In this document: piece after piece, positions 1 through 9,397 of the stretch | Layout of the letters: every line of letters begins with the position of its first letter | Position numbering within the stretch: the stretch's first letter is position 1 | Source: Chthoniobacterales bacterium | GTDB taxonomy: Bacteria; Verrucomicrobiota; Verrucomicrobiia; Chthoniobacterales; DASVRZ01 | Assembly: GCA_039930045.1 (NCBI GenBank) | Contig: JBDSQB010000006.1 | Coordinates: 62,001-126,000, forward strand | Direction: 5' to 3' | DNA: 64,000 nucleotides | Notes under the pieces: generated by a model | The model's input: only the letters and a program-made list of their open reading frames with translations | Database searches by the model: none | What the model was told of the DNA's origin: nothing | Position numbers and translations under genes: made by a program

Positions 1-827
1 ATGCGGTCGCAAACGGCGTCACTTTGATCCCGCAGATCGAGGCTGAGCTCGACTTTTCCGGGGATAACGTTGCTCGCTCCCGGATGCACTTCCACGATGC
101 CGACCGTGCCGAGAATGCCGCAATTTTCCACCGCCGTGATGAACTCCGCCGCGCCACACAATGCGTCGCGCCGCCCATGCATCGGAGTCGTGCCAGCATG
201 GCCGGCCTGCCCGGTGAAGGTGACTTTGACTCGCTTCTGACTCGCAATCGCCGTGACCACGCCGACGCCCAGATTTCTGGATTCGAGAACCGGCCCCTGC
301 TCGATATGGACCTCGGCGTAGGCGAGAAATTCACCAGCTTTGCGACGGGCTTTTTCGATGCCTTTCTCCTCGATCAGCGCGAGATCGGCTTTGGTTAGTT
401 TTCCGGCGAGGGCGCGGCTGCCGAGATAGGTCGTCTGATAACGCACGCCTTCCTCGTCGGAAAAACCCACGACCTCGATGTGAAAGGGCAATGCAACTCC
501 GCTCGTTTTCAGTTTCTCCACCGCCGCCAGCGCGACCAGCACGCCAAGCGGGCCGTCGTATTTTCCAGCATCGCGCACGGTGTCGAGGTGCGAACCTAAC
601 AATAAGGTTTTCGCCTTCGGATTCGCGCTGGACCAGCGACCGAAAAGATTGAAGGCCGCATCCTCCGAGACAGCGAGTCCGGCCTGGCGCATCCAGCCTC
701 CCACGAGCTTGTTGGCACGCTGCATCGCCGGCGAATGAAAGGTGCGGGTGATGCGCCCCGGCTCATCGGTGACGGCGGCGAGTTCGTCACACTGGACGAG
801 GACTTTTTTAGCGGAGTTAGGTTTCAT
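1..827 (-). CDS. allC: Allantoate amidohydrolase / N-carbamoyl-amino-acid hydrolase (M20 family), C-terminus cut off
   Basis: Zinc-dependent amidohydrolase that would hydrolyse the allantoate (or a related N-carbamoyl amino acid) formed downstream of urate oxidation. About 275 N-terminal residues are visible and the reading frame runs off the left edge. Metal-binding motifs of the family are present: GSHLDTV (His80) followed by DGPLGVL (Asp91), then SDEEGVRY and EVHIEQGP. The ATG start lies 1 base after the uraH stop, so the gene is the third of a uraD-uraH-amidohydrolase operon; that context favours allantoate as substrate over other carbamoyl compounds. The exact substrate (allantoate, ureidoglycolate or a carbamoyl amino acid) cannot be read from sequence. 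Confidence 0.85.
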   Translation of the reverse strand, partial: MKPNSAKKVLVQCDELAAVTDEPGRITRTFHSPAMQRANKLVGGWMRQAGLAVSEDAAFNLFGRWSSANPKAKTLLLGSHLDTVRDAGKYDGPLGVLVALAAVEKLKTSGVALPFHIEVVGFSDEEGVRYQTTYLGSRALAGKLTKADLALIEEKGIEKARRKAGEFLAYAEVHIEQGPVLESRNLGVGVVTAIASQKRVKVTFTGQAGHAGTTPMHGRRDALCGAAEFITAVENCGILGTVGIVEVHPGASNVIPGKVELSLDLRDQSDAVCDR

Positions 828-839
828 TCTAACTTCCGC
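811..839 (-). promoter_or_regulatory. Imperfect inverted repeat over the uraH stop / amidohydrolase start
   Basis: GCGGAGTTAG and CTAACTTCCGC are complementary apart from one bulged base and are separated by 8 bases that contain the amidohydrolase ATG. In mRNA this would form a short hairpin holding the start codon in or next to its loop. A role in tuning translation is inference only. Confidence 0.3.
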
Positions 840-1158
840 GATAGGTGCTGTAAGCCCAGGGGCTGCAGAGGAGCGGGACGTGGTAGCTGGCGTCGATGTC
901 GTCGATGATGAAACGGATCGGGACGAGGTCGAGGAAGCGCTTTTGTCCGAAGTAGTCGCCGACGAAAAAGGTGAGCTCGTAGGTTCCCTCCACCATTTTC
1001 GATCCTGCTAACAATGGACTGTCCGTGCGTCCGTCGATGTTAGTCGAAACAGATTTGACTAACATTCCACTGTCGAGCGAGCGGAGTTCGATTTTCATGC
1101 CCGGAGCGGGGCGTCCGATGACGGTGTCGAGGACGTGCGTGCTTAGTTTTCCACTCAT
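829..1158 (-). CDS. uraH: 5-hydroxyisourate hydrolase (transthyretin-like)
   Basis: Converts 5-hydroxyisourate, the product of urate oxidation, to OHCU. At 109 residues it is normal length. The N-terminal LSTHVLD (catalytic His7) and C-terminal STYRGS are visible; the C-terminal YRGS tetrapeptide is the hallmark separating this enzyme from vertebrate transthyretin. SYHVPLL carries a second active-site His. Its ATG overlaps the uraD stop by 3-4 bases, and the next gene starts 1 base after its stop, so it is translationally coupled on both sides. No urate oxidase gene lies inside the window. Confidence 0.95.
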   Translation of the reverse strand: MSGKLSTHVLDTVIGRPAPGMKIELRSLDSGMLVKSVSTNIDGRTDSPLLAGSKMVEGTYELTFFVGDYFGQKRFLDLVPIRFIIDDIDASYHVPLLCSPWAYSTYRGS

Positions 1159-1682
1159 GGAGAAATCAGGTCATTGATGCGGAGCAGGGCGATTTCAAAA
1201 ATCTCCTGGAGCGCGATTTTCTGTTCGAGTTCCAGTGTATTCTGGAGGCGTTTTGGAAAGGCGGCGAGGATGGCTTCCTTCTTGTTTTTGCGCGCGCAAA
1301 TCACAAACGGAAAATGGAAGCGCACCTTGTATTCGTGGTTGTATTTGTCAAAGGCCGCCACGTCCTCCGGGGTTAGATTCAACAGGCCGGCGGCGGTTTG
1401 CTCGCCCTGCGACTCGGCTGTTAGGACGACGCGGCCCACCAGATCTGGATGGGCGCGAATGAGGCTCATCTGTTCCTTCGCGGTGGCGCTTTCCACGATG
1501 TGCCGGAGCATGGTGTGGAGGTGTTTTTTGTTCTCAAACGGACGCGCCGCCCAGCCGCGCTCGGCGATCCAGGGAGAGTGCTCAAAAATAGGGCCCACGA
1601 TCTTGATGAATTCGTCGTGACTGAACTGGTTGATCTCGTCGATGGAGTAGCTCACGGGTGTTGTTAGAAATTCAGCCGCCAA
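1155..1682 (-). CDS. uraD: 2-oxo-4-hydroxy-4-carboxy-5-ureidoimidazoline (OHCU) decarboxylase
   Basis: Decarboxylates OHCU to S-allantoin. Family motifs [21 protein letters not shown] (catalytic His region) and the C-terminal AFPKRLQNT are present. The open frame begins with a TTG at the right end, overlapping the moaA stop by 11 bases; a GTG eight codons further in (around 1658, giving a start [10 protein letters not shown]) is an equally plausible start. No clear Shine-Dalgarno sequence decides between them. Operon with uraH and the amidohydrolase. Confidence 0.93.
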   Translation of the reverse strand: MAAEFLTTPVSYSIDEINQFSHDEFIKIVGPIFEHSPWIAERGWAARPFENKKHLHTMLRHIVESATAKEQMSLIRAHPDLVGRVVLTAESQGEQTAAGLLNLTPEDVAAFDKYNHEYKVRFHFPFVICARKNKKEAILAAFPKRLQNTLELEQKIALQEIFEIALLRINDLISP

Positions 1683-2655
1683 TGGCAGTCATCACGCGGC
1701 CCGGCTGATAATTTTCGCGAAACAAATGTTCCGCAGGCTTCGTCGCGAGCGTCTCGAGAAAGAGCCGGGTGAGCCACGCGCGGTCGATCACCGGGCGCAG
1801 CGCGGGAACCAGATCGGTCTCCTGGTGATTCCCCAGACAAGGCCGCAACTGGCCCTCGCAGGTGAGCCGCATTTTATTACAGCGCTCGCAGAAATGCAGG
1901 TCGGTCAGCGCGCCGATAAATCCCACGATGGCCTTGCGCCCGGCGAGCCGGAAATATTTCGCCGGCCCGGCTCCGTAACTGCGCTCGATGGGGATCAATT
2001 CGCCCAGACTCCGCCGCACTTCGGCGATGGGCAGGAAGTTCGATTCGTCGAGCATCTCTGTGAGACTCACTGGCATCAGCTCGATGAAGCGAATGAGAAC
2101 ATTCCGCGCCTCCGCGAAATCGATCAAACCCGGAATCTCGTTGTCGTTGCGACCACGGATCAGGACGGTGTTGAGCTTTACCGAAAACCCGGCAGCGAGC
2201 GCGGCGTCGATCCCGGCGAGCACCGAGGTGAGATGACCGCCGGTGATCTCGCGATAACGCTGTGGATTGAGCGCGTCGAGGCTGATGTTGAGTGAACTCA
2301 AACCCGCCTCGCGCAGCGGCTGGGCGAGGTCTTTTAGCCGGGTCGCATTGGTCGTCATGCTGACGTGCTCGACGCCGGGCAAGGCGGCCAGCGCGGCGAC
2401 GATTTCCACGATTTCCTTGCGCGCCGTGGGTTCGCCACCGGTCACGCGGAAACGCCGCACGCCCTGTTGCACGGCGACTTCGGCGACGGCTAGAATTTCC
2501 GGCACGGTGAGGACTTTTTCGCGCGGGAGCCAGTCGTGAAAATCCGCGGGCAGACAATACAGACACCGTTCGTTGCAGCGATCCGTGACCGAGATGCGCA
2601 GATAATCTACGCGTCGTCCCAGGGCATCGGTCGGTGTGGAAAATGGGTCGGTCAT
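1672..2655 (-). CDS. moaA: GTP 3',8-cyclase (radical SAM molybdenum cofactor enzyme)
   Basis: First step of molybdopterin synthesis. N-terminal radical-SAM motif CNERCLYC (CxxxCxxC) and C-terminal cluster site CERCNKMRLTCEG..C (CxxCx13C pattern) are both intact, and the protein ends in the conserved Gly-Gly. I start it at the ATG giving MTDPFSTPTDALGRR rather than 14 codons upstream, because the upstream extension is not family-like. It is the first gene of the urate cluster and overlaps uraD; molybdenum cofactor is needed by xanthine dehydrogenase, which would feed this pathway. Confidence 0.95.
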   Translation of the reverse strand: MTDPFSTPTDALGRRVDYLRISVTDRCNERCLYCLPADFHDWLPREKVLTVPEILAVAEVAVQQGVRRFRVTGGEPTARKEIVEIVAALAALPGVEHVSMTTNATRLKDLAQPLREAGLSSLNISLDALNPQRYREITGGHLTSVLAGIDAALAAGFSVKLNTVLIRGRNDNEIPGLIDFAEARNVLIRFIELMPVSLTEMLDESNFLPIAEVRRSLGELIPIERSYGAGPAKYFRLAGRKAIVGFIGALTDLHFCERCNKMRLTCEGQLRPCLGNHQETDLVPALRPVIDRAWLTRLFLETLATKPAEHLFRENYQPGRVMTAIGG

Positions 2656-2724
2656 GGTCGGAAAACTGCGCCTAAGTTCGCTCAAAGTCGGCCACATTCA
2701 AACGCGGGCGGAGTTCCATTTCCA

Positions 2725-3771
2725 TCAGCGCTTTTCCTCGATCAACTGCCGGTAAAGCGCGAGGTAATTTTCCATCATCTGCTCGCAGCCGAAACGCAGC
2801 CGCGCACAGTGCCGCACCTGCCTCCGGTCTAGGGCCATCGTGGCGGGCAGCAGCTCGATCAGTTCCTCCACCGTCGTGCCGGTGAATCCAGTCACACCCG
2901 GCTCGATGATTTCTGGAACGGCGCCCCGGTTCATCGCAAGAACGGGCGTGCCGCAGGCCATCGACTCGATGATGACGAGCCCGAACGGCTCCTCCCATTG
3001 AATCGGAAAAAGGAGCGCGGCGGCGTTGCGCAGCAGCTCGACTTTTCGCGGGTGATCGACCAGGCCGAGCCAGCGGACGCGTTCGCCGTCGATGAGCGGT
3101 TTCACTTGTTCCTCGAAATAACGTTTCTCCTTGTGATCCTGCGGAATGCCGGCGAGCACGATGGGCAAATCGATGGCGGCGGCCATGCGAATGGCGTCGA
3201 GCGGGTTTTTTTCCGGCGACATGCGGCCGAGAAACGCCAGATAGGGACCGGACTCGAATGCGGCGTCATAGGCATCAAAGTCGATTCCGTTGTGAATGAC
3301 CGGTAATTCGCGCCGGATCTGCTGTCGAATCGGGGCGCATTGGGCTTCGCTGATCGCCGCCACGGGATTTTCGCGGTAACGATCCAGCGCCCAGAGATCA
3401 TCGACATGGACGCTGGTGTGCAGGGTGAAGAGGCACGGCTGGCGCGACAACGACGCGAGCGGCATCCAGGCCAGCGGCACGTGCGCGTGAAAAATATCAA
3501 ACTCGTCCTGCCGCCGCAGCGCATCGGCCAGCACGGCGCTCGTGTAATATTCCGAGGTGTAGGCCGTGGCGTCGCCCATCATTTCGCCAAGATTTTTCGG
3601 GATCGTGGCGTGAACTTTTGCCCGCGTCTGGCAGTCGCCGCTGGCGAAAAGTGTGACGTCGTGACCCAATGCAATGAGGCCGTCGCAGAGCAGGCCGAGG
3701 ATGAGCTCGATCCCGCCATATTGCACCGGCGGCACAGGAGCCCAGAGTGGAGCGATGAACGCGATACGCAT
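2725..3771 (-). CDS. Glycosyltransferase family 4
   Basis: 348-residue GT-B fold retaining glycosyltransferase. The N-terminal domain starts MRIAFIAPLWAPVPP with the YGGIE motif typical of the family; the C-terminal donor-binding half has FLGRMSPEKNP and the EX7E motif in EEPFGLVIIE followed by SMACGTPVLA. Acceptor and sugar donor cannot be inferred. It stands alone between moaA and a terminator, so it could act on surface polysaccharide or a stress sugar. Confidence 0.88.
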   Translation of the reverse strand: MRIAFIAPLWAPVPPVQYGGIELILGLLCDGLIALGHDVTLFASGDCQTRAKVHATIPKNLGEMMGDATAYTSEYYTSAVLADALRRQDEFDIFHAHVPLAWMPLASLSRQPCLFTLHTSVHVDDLWALDRYRENPVAAISEAQCAPIRQQIRRELPVIHNGIDFDAYDAAFESGPYLAFLGRMSPEKNPLDAIRMAAAIDLPIVLAGIPQDHKEKRYFEEQVKPLIDGERVRWLGLVDHPRKVELLRNAAALLFPIQWEEPFGLVIIESMACGTPVLAMNRGAVPEIIEPGVTGFTGTTVEELIELLPATMALDRRQVRHCARLRFGCEQMMENYLALYRQLIEEKR

Positions 3772-3842
3772 GGAAGGTCGGCTGTCTTTGAAAACAAAAG
3801 GGACACGCTATGTGTCCCGACATTTGACTCAGACTGCAATGT

Positions 3843-3880
3843 AAAAAAATGGCCCTGACGACAGGTGTCATCAGGGCCAT
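3843..3880 (-). terminator. Rho-independent terminator
   Basis: Perfect 10-bp stem ATGGCCCTGA / TCAGGGCCAT with a 12-base loop that can itself partly pair. On the minus strand it is followed by a run of seven T. It lies 20 bases after the stop of the ferritin-like gene, and separates it from the glycosyltransferase gene. Confidence 0.85.
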
Positions 3881-3899
3881 GAGATTTCAATCGAAGCCG

Positions 3900-4391
3900 T
3901 TACTTCATTGCTGCCACATTGATGGCGGTAGTGGCCAGTTGAGTGAGCTTTTTATCGGTGGCGCCTTCTTCGTCGAGAGTCTGTTGCAGAAGTTTGGAGC
4001 CTTCTTTTTCACCCAGCAATTCTGCATAGGTGCGTGCACAGCCATAGCCAGCCATCTCGTAATGTTCGACGCGTTGCGCAGCGGCAATCAACCCGGCGTC
4101 GCGCACTTCTTCGTCGGCTTCTTCCTCGATCATTTCCTCGCCTTCTTTCAGAACGCCTTCCATGCCTTTGCACTTGGGTCCGCGAGTGGTCTGGCCTAGA
4201 TCGGAAAGGATTTTTTCCAGTCGTTGAGCATGCACCTTGGTTTCTTCGAGATGTTGTTTGAAGCCTGCGGCGAGTTGCTCGTTGGAGGCGGCTTTGATCA
4301 TTTTCGGCAGTGCCTTGATGATTTGTTTTTCGGCACTGTAGAGGTCTTTGAGTTCCACAATGTAGAGGTCTTTGAGTGTGTTGAGTTCCAT
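3900..4391 (-). CDS. Ferritin-like DUF892 (YciE/YciF) protein
   Basis: 163 residues, all-helical, starting MELNTLKDLYIVELKDLYSAEKQI, which matches the DUF892 family of ferritin-like diiron-fold stress proteins. Glutamates and histidines spaced along the helices (HLEETKVHAQRLE, RVEHYEMAGYGCA, LDEEGATDKKL) fit that fold. Family members are general-stress or desiccation-associated, with no defined enzymatic role. Monocistronic: own terminator downstream and an 18-bp palindrome upstream. Confidence 0.9.
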   Translation of the reverse strand: MELNTLKDLYIVELKDLYSAEKQIIKALPKMIKAASNEQLAAGFKQHLEETKVHAQRLEKILSDLGQTTRGPKCKGMEGVLKEGEEMIEEEADEEVRDAGLIAAAQRVEHYEMAGYGCARTYAELLGEKEGSKLLQQTLDEEGATDKKLTQLATTAINVAAMK

Positions 4392-4409
4392 AGTAATGAA
4401 TAAATCGCG

Positions 4410-4427
4410 ATCCAGAAAATTCTGGAT
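4410..4427. promoter_or_regulatory. Perfect 18-bp palindrome upstream of the DUF892 gene
   Basis: ATCCAGAA-AA-TTCTGGAT, located 19-36 bases upstream of the DUF892 start codon. The position suits an operator near its promoter; it could also be a weak hairpin at the end of the ABC ATPase gene. No protein can be assigned. Confidence 0.3.
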
Positions 4428-4477
4428 GGATTTTTCCTAACTAGTGGAGATGCGTGGTGTTGTCCTAACACCGCTTC

Positions 4478-5626
<1,149 letters not shown>

Positions 5627-5630
5627 AAAG

Positions 5631-6401
5631 CTAGCTCACGAGATGCGCCTGAAGGTAGTCGAAGCTCTGTTTCACCGAGGCAAACGGATCGCCGGGACAC
5701 ACATCCTGCTCGACGATAAACCATTTGCAGCCGCTTTTTTCCGCTGCGGCGATGACGGTCGCGAAGTCGATATTTCCCGAGCCGACTTCAGCCATCACCG
5801 GCTGGTTGTTCAGGCCAAAAGCGTAGTCCTTCAGATGCAACAGCGGGAGCCGGCCCAGCAATTTCTCGCACCACGCCGCCGGATTTGCGCCGCCGTATTG
5901 CACCCAATAAGTATCTAACTCCGCTTGTAAATTTTCGGGATTCGTCTCCGCGTAAATCGTCTCCAGAATCGTGCTTTTGCCGTGGCGCGCCAGCTCGATG
6001 GCGTGATTGTGATAGCACAGTTGGATGCCCGCCGCGTGCAGCATGGCTCCGGCGGCATCGAGGCTGCGGGCGAGCTGGCGAACGGCGTCAGCGCAGGTAA
6101 AATCGACGTCCTGCGGAAATGGGTAAGCCGTGTATTGGCAGCGCAGTTTTTGCAGACGCTCGACCACAGCGGCGGGGTGGTTGAGGAGCTCTTTCGCTGG
6201 CTCATGCGTGGCGCAGCAGAGCAAACCTTCCCCGGCCAGGATGTTATCTAACTCCGCCGCCGGGATGGGCCCCACACCCGCCAGCTCCACCGCCCGGTAT
6301 CCCATCGCCCGGATGCGTTTCAGAGTCGCCGCCAAGTCCGCCGCCGTCTGGCAATGGTCGCGCAAGGTGTAAAGCTGAAGGGCGACTTGGGACAGCTTCA
6401 T
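5631..6401 (-). CDS. Sugar phosphate isomerase/epimerase (xylose isomerase-like TIM barrel)
   Basis: 256 residues of the AP-endonuclease-2/xylose isomerase-like superfamily. Likely metal ligands sit in CYHNHAIE, AELDTYWVQYGG, LLHLKDYA and FIVEQDVCPGDP. The start overlaps the uxaC stop by 4 bases, placing it in a hexuronate or keto-sugar catabolic operon. Substrate unknown; members act on inositol or keto-sugar derivatives and are common next to Gfo/Idh/MocA and ThuA genes. Confidence 0.85.
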   Translation of the reverse strand: MKLSQVALQLYTLRDHCQTAADLAATLKRIRAMGYRAVELAGVGPIPAAELDNILAGEGLLCCATHEPAKELLNHPAAVVERLQKLRCQYTAYPFPQDVDFTCADAVRQLARSLDAAGAMLHAAGIQLCYHNHAIELARHGKSTILETIYAETNPENLQAELDTYWVQYGGANPAAWCEKLLGRLPLLHLKDYAFGLNNQPVMAEVGSGNIDFATVIAAAEKSGCKWFIVEQDVCPGDPFASVKQSFDYLQAHLVS

Positions 6402-7804
6402 CGGAAGCGAAAATAGGTCGCGGCATTATCGTGGCAGATGTCCGTGACGAGACGTTCCAAGCGTTTCGAGTCGCGCGGAATCAGCCCCGCCTCGACGTCG
6501 CGCCCGAGGAGATTGCAGAGAATCCGGCGAAAATATTCGTGCCGCGGATACGACAGAAACGAGCGCGAGTCGGTCGTCATGCCGACGAAACGCGAGAGCA
6601 GGCCGAGATTGGAAAGCGCGTTGAGCTGCCACTCGATGGCCTCTTTTTGATCGAGAAACCACCAGCCGGAACCGAGTTGGATTTTGCCGCGCACCGGACC
6701 TTCGTTGAAGTTCGCGGCCATCGATGCAAAGGCGTAATTATCCGCCGGATTGAGGTTGTAGAGAATCGTCTGCGGTAGTTCTGCCGTGGCGTCGAGCGCA
6801 TCGAGAAACGCGCCGAGCCGCTCCATTTGCGGCCAGTCGCCGATGGAGTCGTAGCCCGCATCGCGGCCGAGGGCGCGCAATTTTCGGGAGCTGTTGTTGC
6901 GCAGCGCGCCGAGGTGGAGTTGCATCGTCCAGCCTTTTTCGGCGTTCCAGCGGGCGACTTCCATAAGAATGCGAGTCGCCAGTTTTTCGGCGTCGGGAGT
7001 GGTTGGTTTTTGGCCCGAGCGCGCTGCACGAAAGATCGTCGCCAGTTCCGCATCAGTCGCGGTGGCCGAGGGGCATAAAGCCAGCCCGTGATCCGTGAGA
7101 CGGCAGCCCAGTTCTCCAAAAAAATCGTGCCGCCGCCGCAGTGCCGAGAGTAGATCGGTGAAATCCTCGATCACGCAGCCGCTGATTTTCGCCAATTGAT
7201 CGATCCACGGATTCCACGTTTCCAAGTCGGCCACGGCCATCGCTTTGTCCGGGCGAAATGTCGGAACGACCCGGGTGGAAATGCCCGACGCGCGGATCGC
7301 CTGATGCCATTCGAGGGAGTCGGTTGGATCGTCGGTCGTGCCGATGACCTCGACTTGGAATCGAGTTAGAATCGAATGCACCGAGAACTCCGGCGCCTGC
7401 AACTGCTGGTTCGCCTCCTTCCAAACGTCCTCTGCGTTTGTCTCGTCGAGCAGCGTGTCGATCCCGAAATACCGGCTGAGTTCCATCTGACTCCAATGGA
7501 AAAGCGGGTTGCGCCACGTCTCGGGCAGCGTCTCGGCCCAGGCCTGGAGTTTTTCGCGGGGTGAGGCGTCGCCGGTGATCCGATTTTCGGCCACGCCATT
7601 GGCCCGGAGGGCGCGCCATTTGTAGTGATCGCCCTCCAGCCAGATCTCGTGCAGGTTGGCGAAACGCCGGTTTTCCGCGATCTCGCGCGGAGGCAGATGG
7701 CAATGGTAGTCGATGATCGGCAGCGTCTCCGCGACCTCGTGAAACAGATGCCGCGCAGTGTCGTTTTCGAGGAGAAAATCGGGGGAGATAAACGGCGCAG
7801 TCAT
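6398..7804 (-). CDS. uxaC: Glucuronate isomerase
   Basis: 468 residues, the usual length for uronate isomerase, an amidohydrolase-superfamily enzyme converting D-glucuronate to D-fructuronate (or galacturonate to tagaturonate). The N-terminal metal motif DYHCHLPPREIAENRRF is clear, as are WHQAIRASGI, QLHLGALRNN and GSGWWFLDQKEAIEWQL. It shows the organism can use plant or algal uronic acids. Next gene downstream is the isomerase, overlapping by 4 bases. Confidence 0.95.
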   Translation of the reverse strand: MTAPFISPDFLLENDTARHLFHEVAETLPIIDYHCHLPPREIAENRRFANLHEIWLEGDHYKWRALRANGVAENRITGDASPREKLQAWAETLPETWRNPLFHWSQMELSRYFGIDTLLDETNAEDVWKEANQQLQAPEFSVHSILTRFQVEVIGTTDDPTDSLEWHQAIRASGISTRVVPTFRPDKAMAVADLETWNPWIDQLAKISGCVIEDFTDLLSALRRRHDFFGELGCRLTDHGLALCPSATATDAELATIFRAARSGQKPTTPDAEKLATRILMEVARWNAEKGWTMQLHLGALRNNSSRKLRALGRDAGYDSIGDWPQMERLGAFLDALDATAELPQTILYNLNPADNYAFASMAANFNEGPVRGKIQLGSGWWFLDQKEAIEWQLNALSNLGLLSRFVGMTTDSRSFLSYPRHEYFRRILCNLLGRDVEAGLIPRDSKRLERLVTDICHDNAATYFRFR

Positions 7805-7817
7805 CCTGGCACTCTGG

Positions 7818-9395
7818 CTAGAAACCCGGCTGGCCGACAGGCAAATTTACCCGACGTTTGAGGAAGGCGACGAGGTTTTCGGCGAGTCGCGGTCCAATGC
7901 CTTCGATGGCGGCGATTTGTTCGACGCTGGCTTTGCGCAGGCGTTTCACGGAGCCAAACCTGGCCAGCAAGAGGTTTTTCCGATTCTGGCTAATGCCGGG
8001 GCAATCGTCCAAAATGCTCTCGCCGATGCGGCGTTTCATGAGGAGCTGATGGTAGCCGTTGGCGAAGCGATGCGCCTCGTCGCGGATGCGTTGCAAGAGC
8101 CGGATCGCACCCGAATCATGCGGCAGAACGAGCGGGAGCGGCTTGCTCGGGCGATAGATCTCCTCGTTCTCCTTGGCGAGCCCGATGATAGGCAATTCGT
8201 GCAACCCGAGGCGCTGGAGTTCCTTGCAAGCGGAGGAGAGCTGCCCGCGCCCGCCATCGACGATAATGAGGTCGGGCAGGCGAACGGGGGAGGGGGCAGT
8301 TGAGAGCCGCTCCAGGGCGTCTTGAGGATTTTCCTGGGAGAACTCGGCGGCATCCGAGTGTAACTCCCGGCCTTCCAATAACACCCGCGAATACCGCCTC
8401 CTCACCACCTCGGCCATGCTCGCGAAATCGTTCTGGCCCTTCACGGTTTTGATGCGGTAACGGCGGTAGTTGGATTTGTCGGGGACGCCGTTGCGGAAGC
8501 TCACCATGCTGGCGACGATGTGGGTGGTGGAGATGTTGGAAATGTCGAAGCACTCCATCACCATCGGCGGACGGTCGAGTTGCAGGGCATCCTTCAAGAC
8601 GAGCAAATCGTCCTGCGGGTTCACCTGGCTCGGCAGCGTATGGCGGGTGAAACGTTTCGTAGGCGCGGTCGTGCGGCGTAGGTCGTCGAGCATGTTGCGG
8701 AGTTCCGCAGCGCGCTCGAAGTCGAGTTTGGCCGCAGCTTTTTCCATTTCTTCGACCAGCGGCGCGAGTAATTCCTTGGATTGTCCGGTGAAAAAATCGC
8801 AGGCCTGCTCCACGCGCTCGCGGTATTGCGGGGCGGAAATGTCGGCGAGCTTCATCGGCACCTGATAGGTCGAAGACTTCAGCTCGCGCTCGGTCGGCGT
8901 GCCGCGTCCGAAAGTGAGAACGCCAAACTTTTTCCGCATAAACGCCAGCGTCTGCCGCAGTGCGCCTGCATGGGCAAACGGTCCGTAATAACGCGCGCCG
9001 TCGTCCTTTTTTTGCCGCGACAAACGGAAGCGCGGCCACTCCTCATTTACGTCCACTTTGACGAGGAGGAAGTGTTTGTCGTCGCGGAAACTGATGTTGT
9101 ATTTCGGGCGGTATTCCTTGATCAGCTTGCCTTCCAGCAGGAGCGACTCGGGCTCGCTTTTTACCGTGTGCACCTCGAAATCCCAGACCGTGTCGAGCAG
9201 CGCACGCGTCTTCGCATCGGCAGTCATTTTGCGCGACGGCATGAAATATTGCCCAACTCGTTTGCGCAAATCCTTCGCCTTCCCCACGTAGATCACGCGG
9301 TTCAGCCGGTCGCGCATCAGATACACTCCGGGCCGGTGCGGCACGTCGTGGAGTTTTTTATTGAGGTCGGGTCGTTCGCGGAGGATTTCGGCCAT
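7818..9395 (-). CDS. uvrC: Excinuclease ABC subunit C (UvrC), cysteine cluster absent
   Basis: Nucleotide excision repair endonuclease. Residues 20-100 hold the GIY-YIG nuclease (RPGVYLMRD, VIYVGKAKDLRKRVGQYF), a UVR motif follows (KLDFERAAELRNMLDDL), then the RNase H-like nuclease (ECFDISNIS, IIVDGGRGQ, DEAHRFA) and paired helix-hairpin-helix motifs. I start it at MAEILRERPD; the 63-codon upstream extension overlaps the phosphoesterase gene and is not UvrC-like. At 525 residues it is shorter than the common ~600. The region between the GIY-YIG and UVR parts, which in E. coli UvrC carries four [4Fe-4S] cysteines, has no cysteines at all here. Confidence 0.93.
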   Translation of the reverse strand: MAEILRERPDLNKKLHDVPHRPGVYLMRDRLNRVIYVGKAKDLRKRVGQYFMPSRKMTADAKTRALLDTVWDFEVHTVKSEPESLLLEGKLIKEYRPKYNISFRDDKHFLLVKVDVNEEWPRFRLSRQKKDDGARYYGPFAHAGALRQTLAFMRKKFGVLTFGRGTPTERELKSSTYQVPMKLADISAPQYRERVEQACDFFTGQSKELLAPLVEEMEKAAAKLDFERAAELRNMLDDLRRTTAPTKRFTRHTLPSQVNPQDDLLVLKDALQLDRPPMVMECFDISNISTTHIVASMVSFRNGVPDKSNYRRYRIKTVKGQNDFASMAEVVRRRYSRVLLEGRELHSDAAEFSQENPQDALERLSTAPSPVRLPDLIIVDGGRGQLSSACKELQRLGLHELPIIGLAKENEEIYRPSKPLPLVLPHDSGAIRLLQRIRDEAHRFANGYHQLLMKRRIGESILDDCPGISQNRKNLLLARFGSVKRLRKASVEQIAAIEGIGPRLAENLVAFLKRRVNLPVGQPGF

Positions 9396-9397
9396 GG

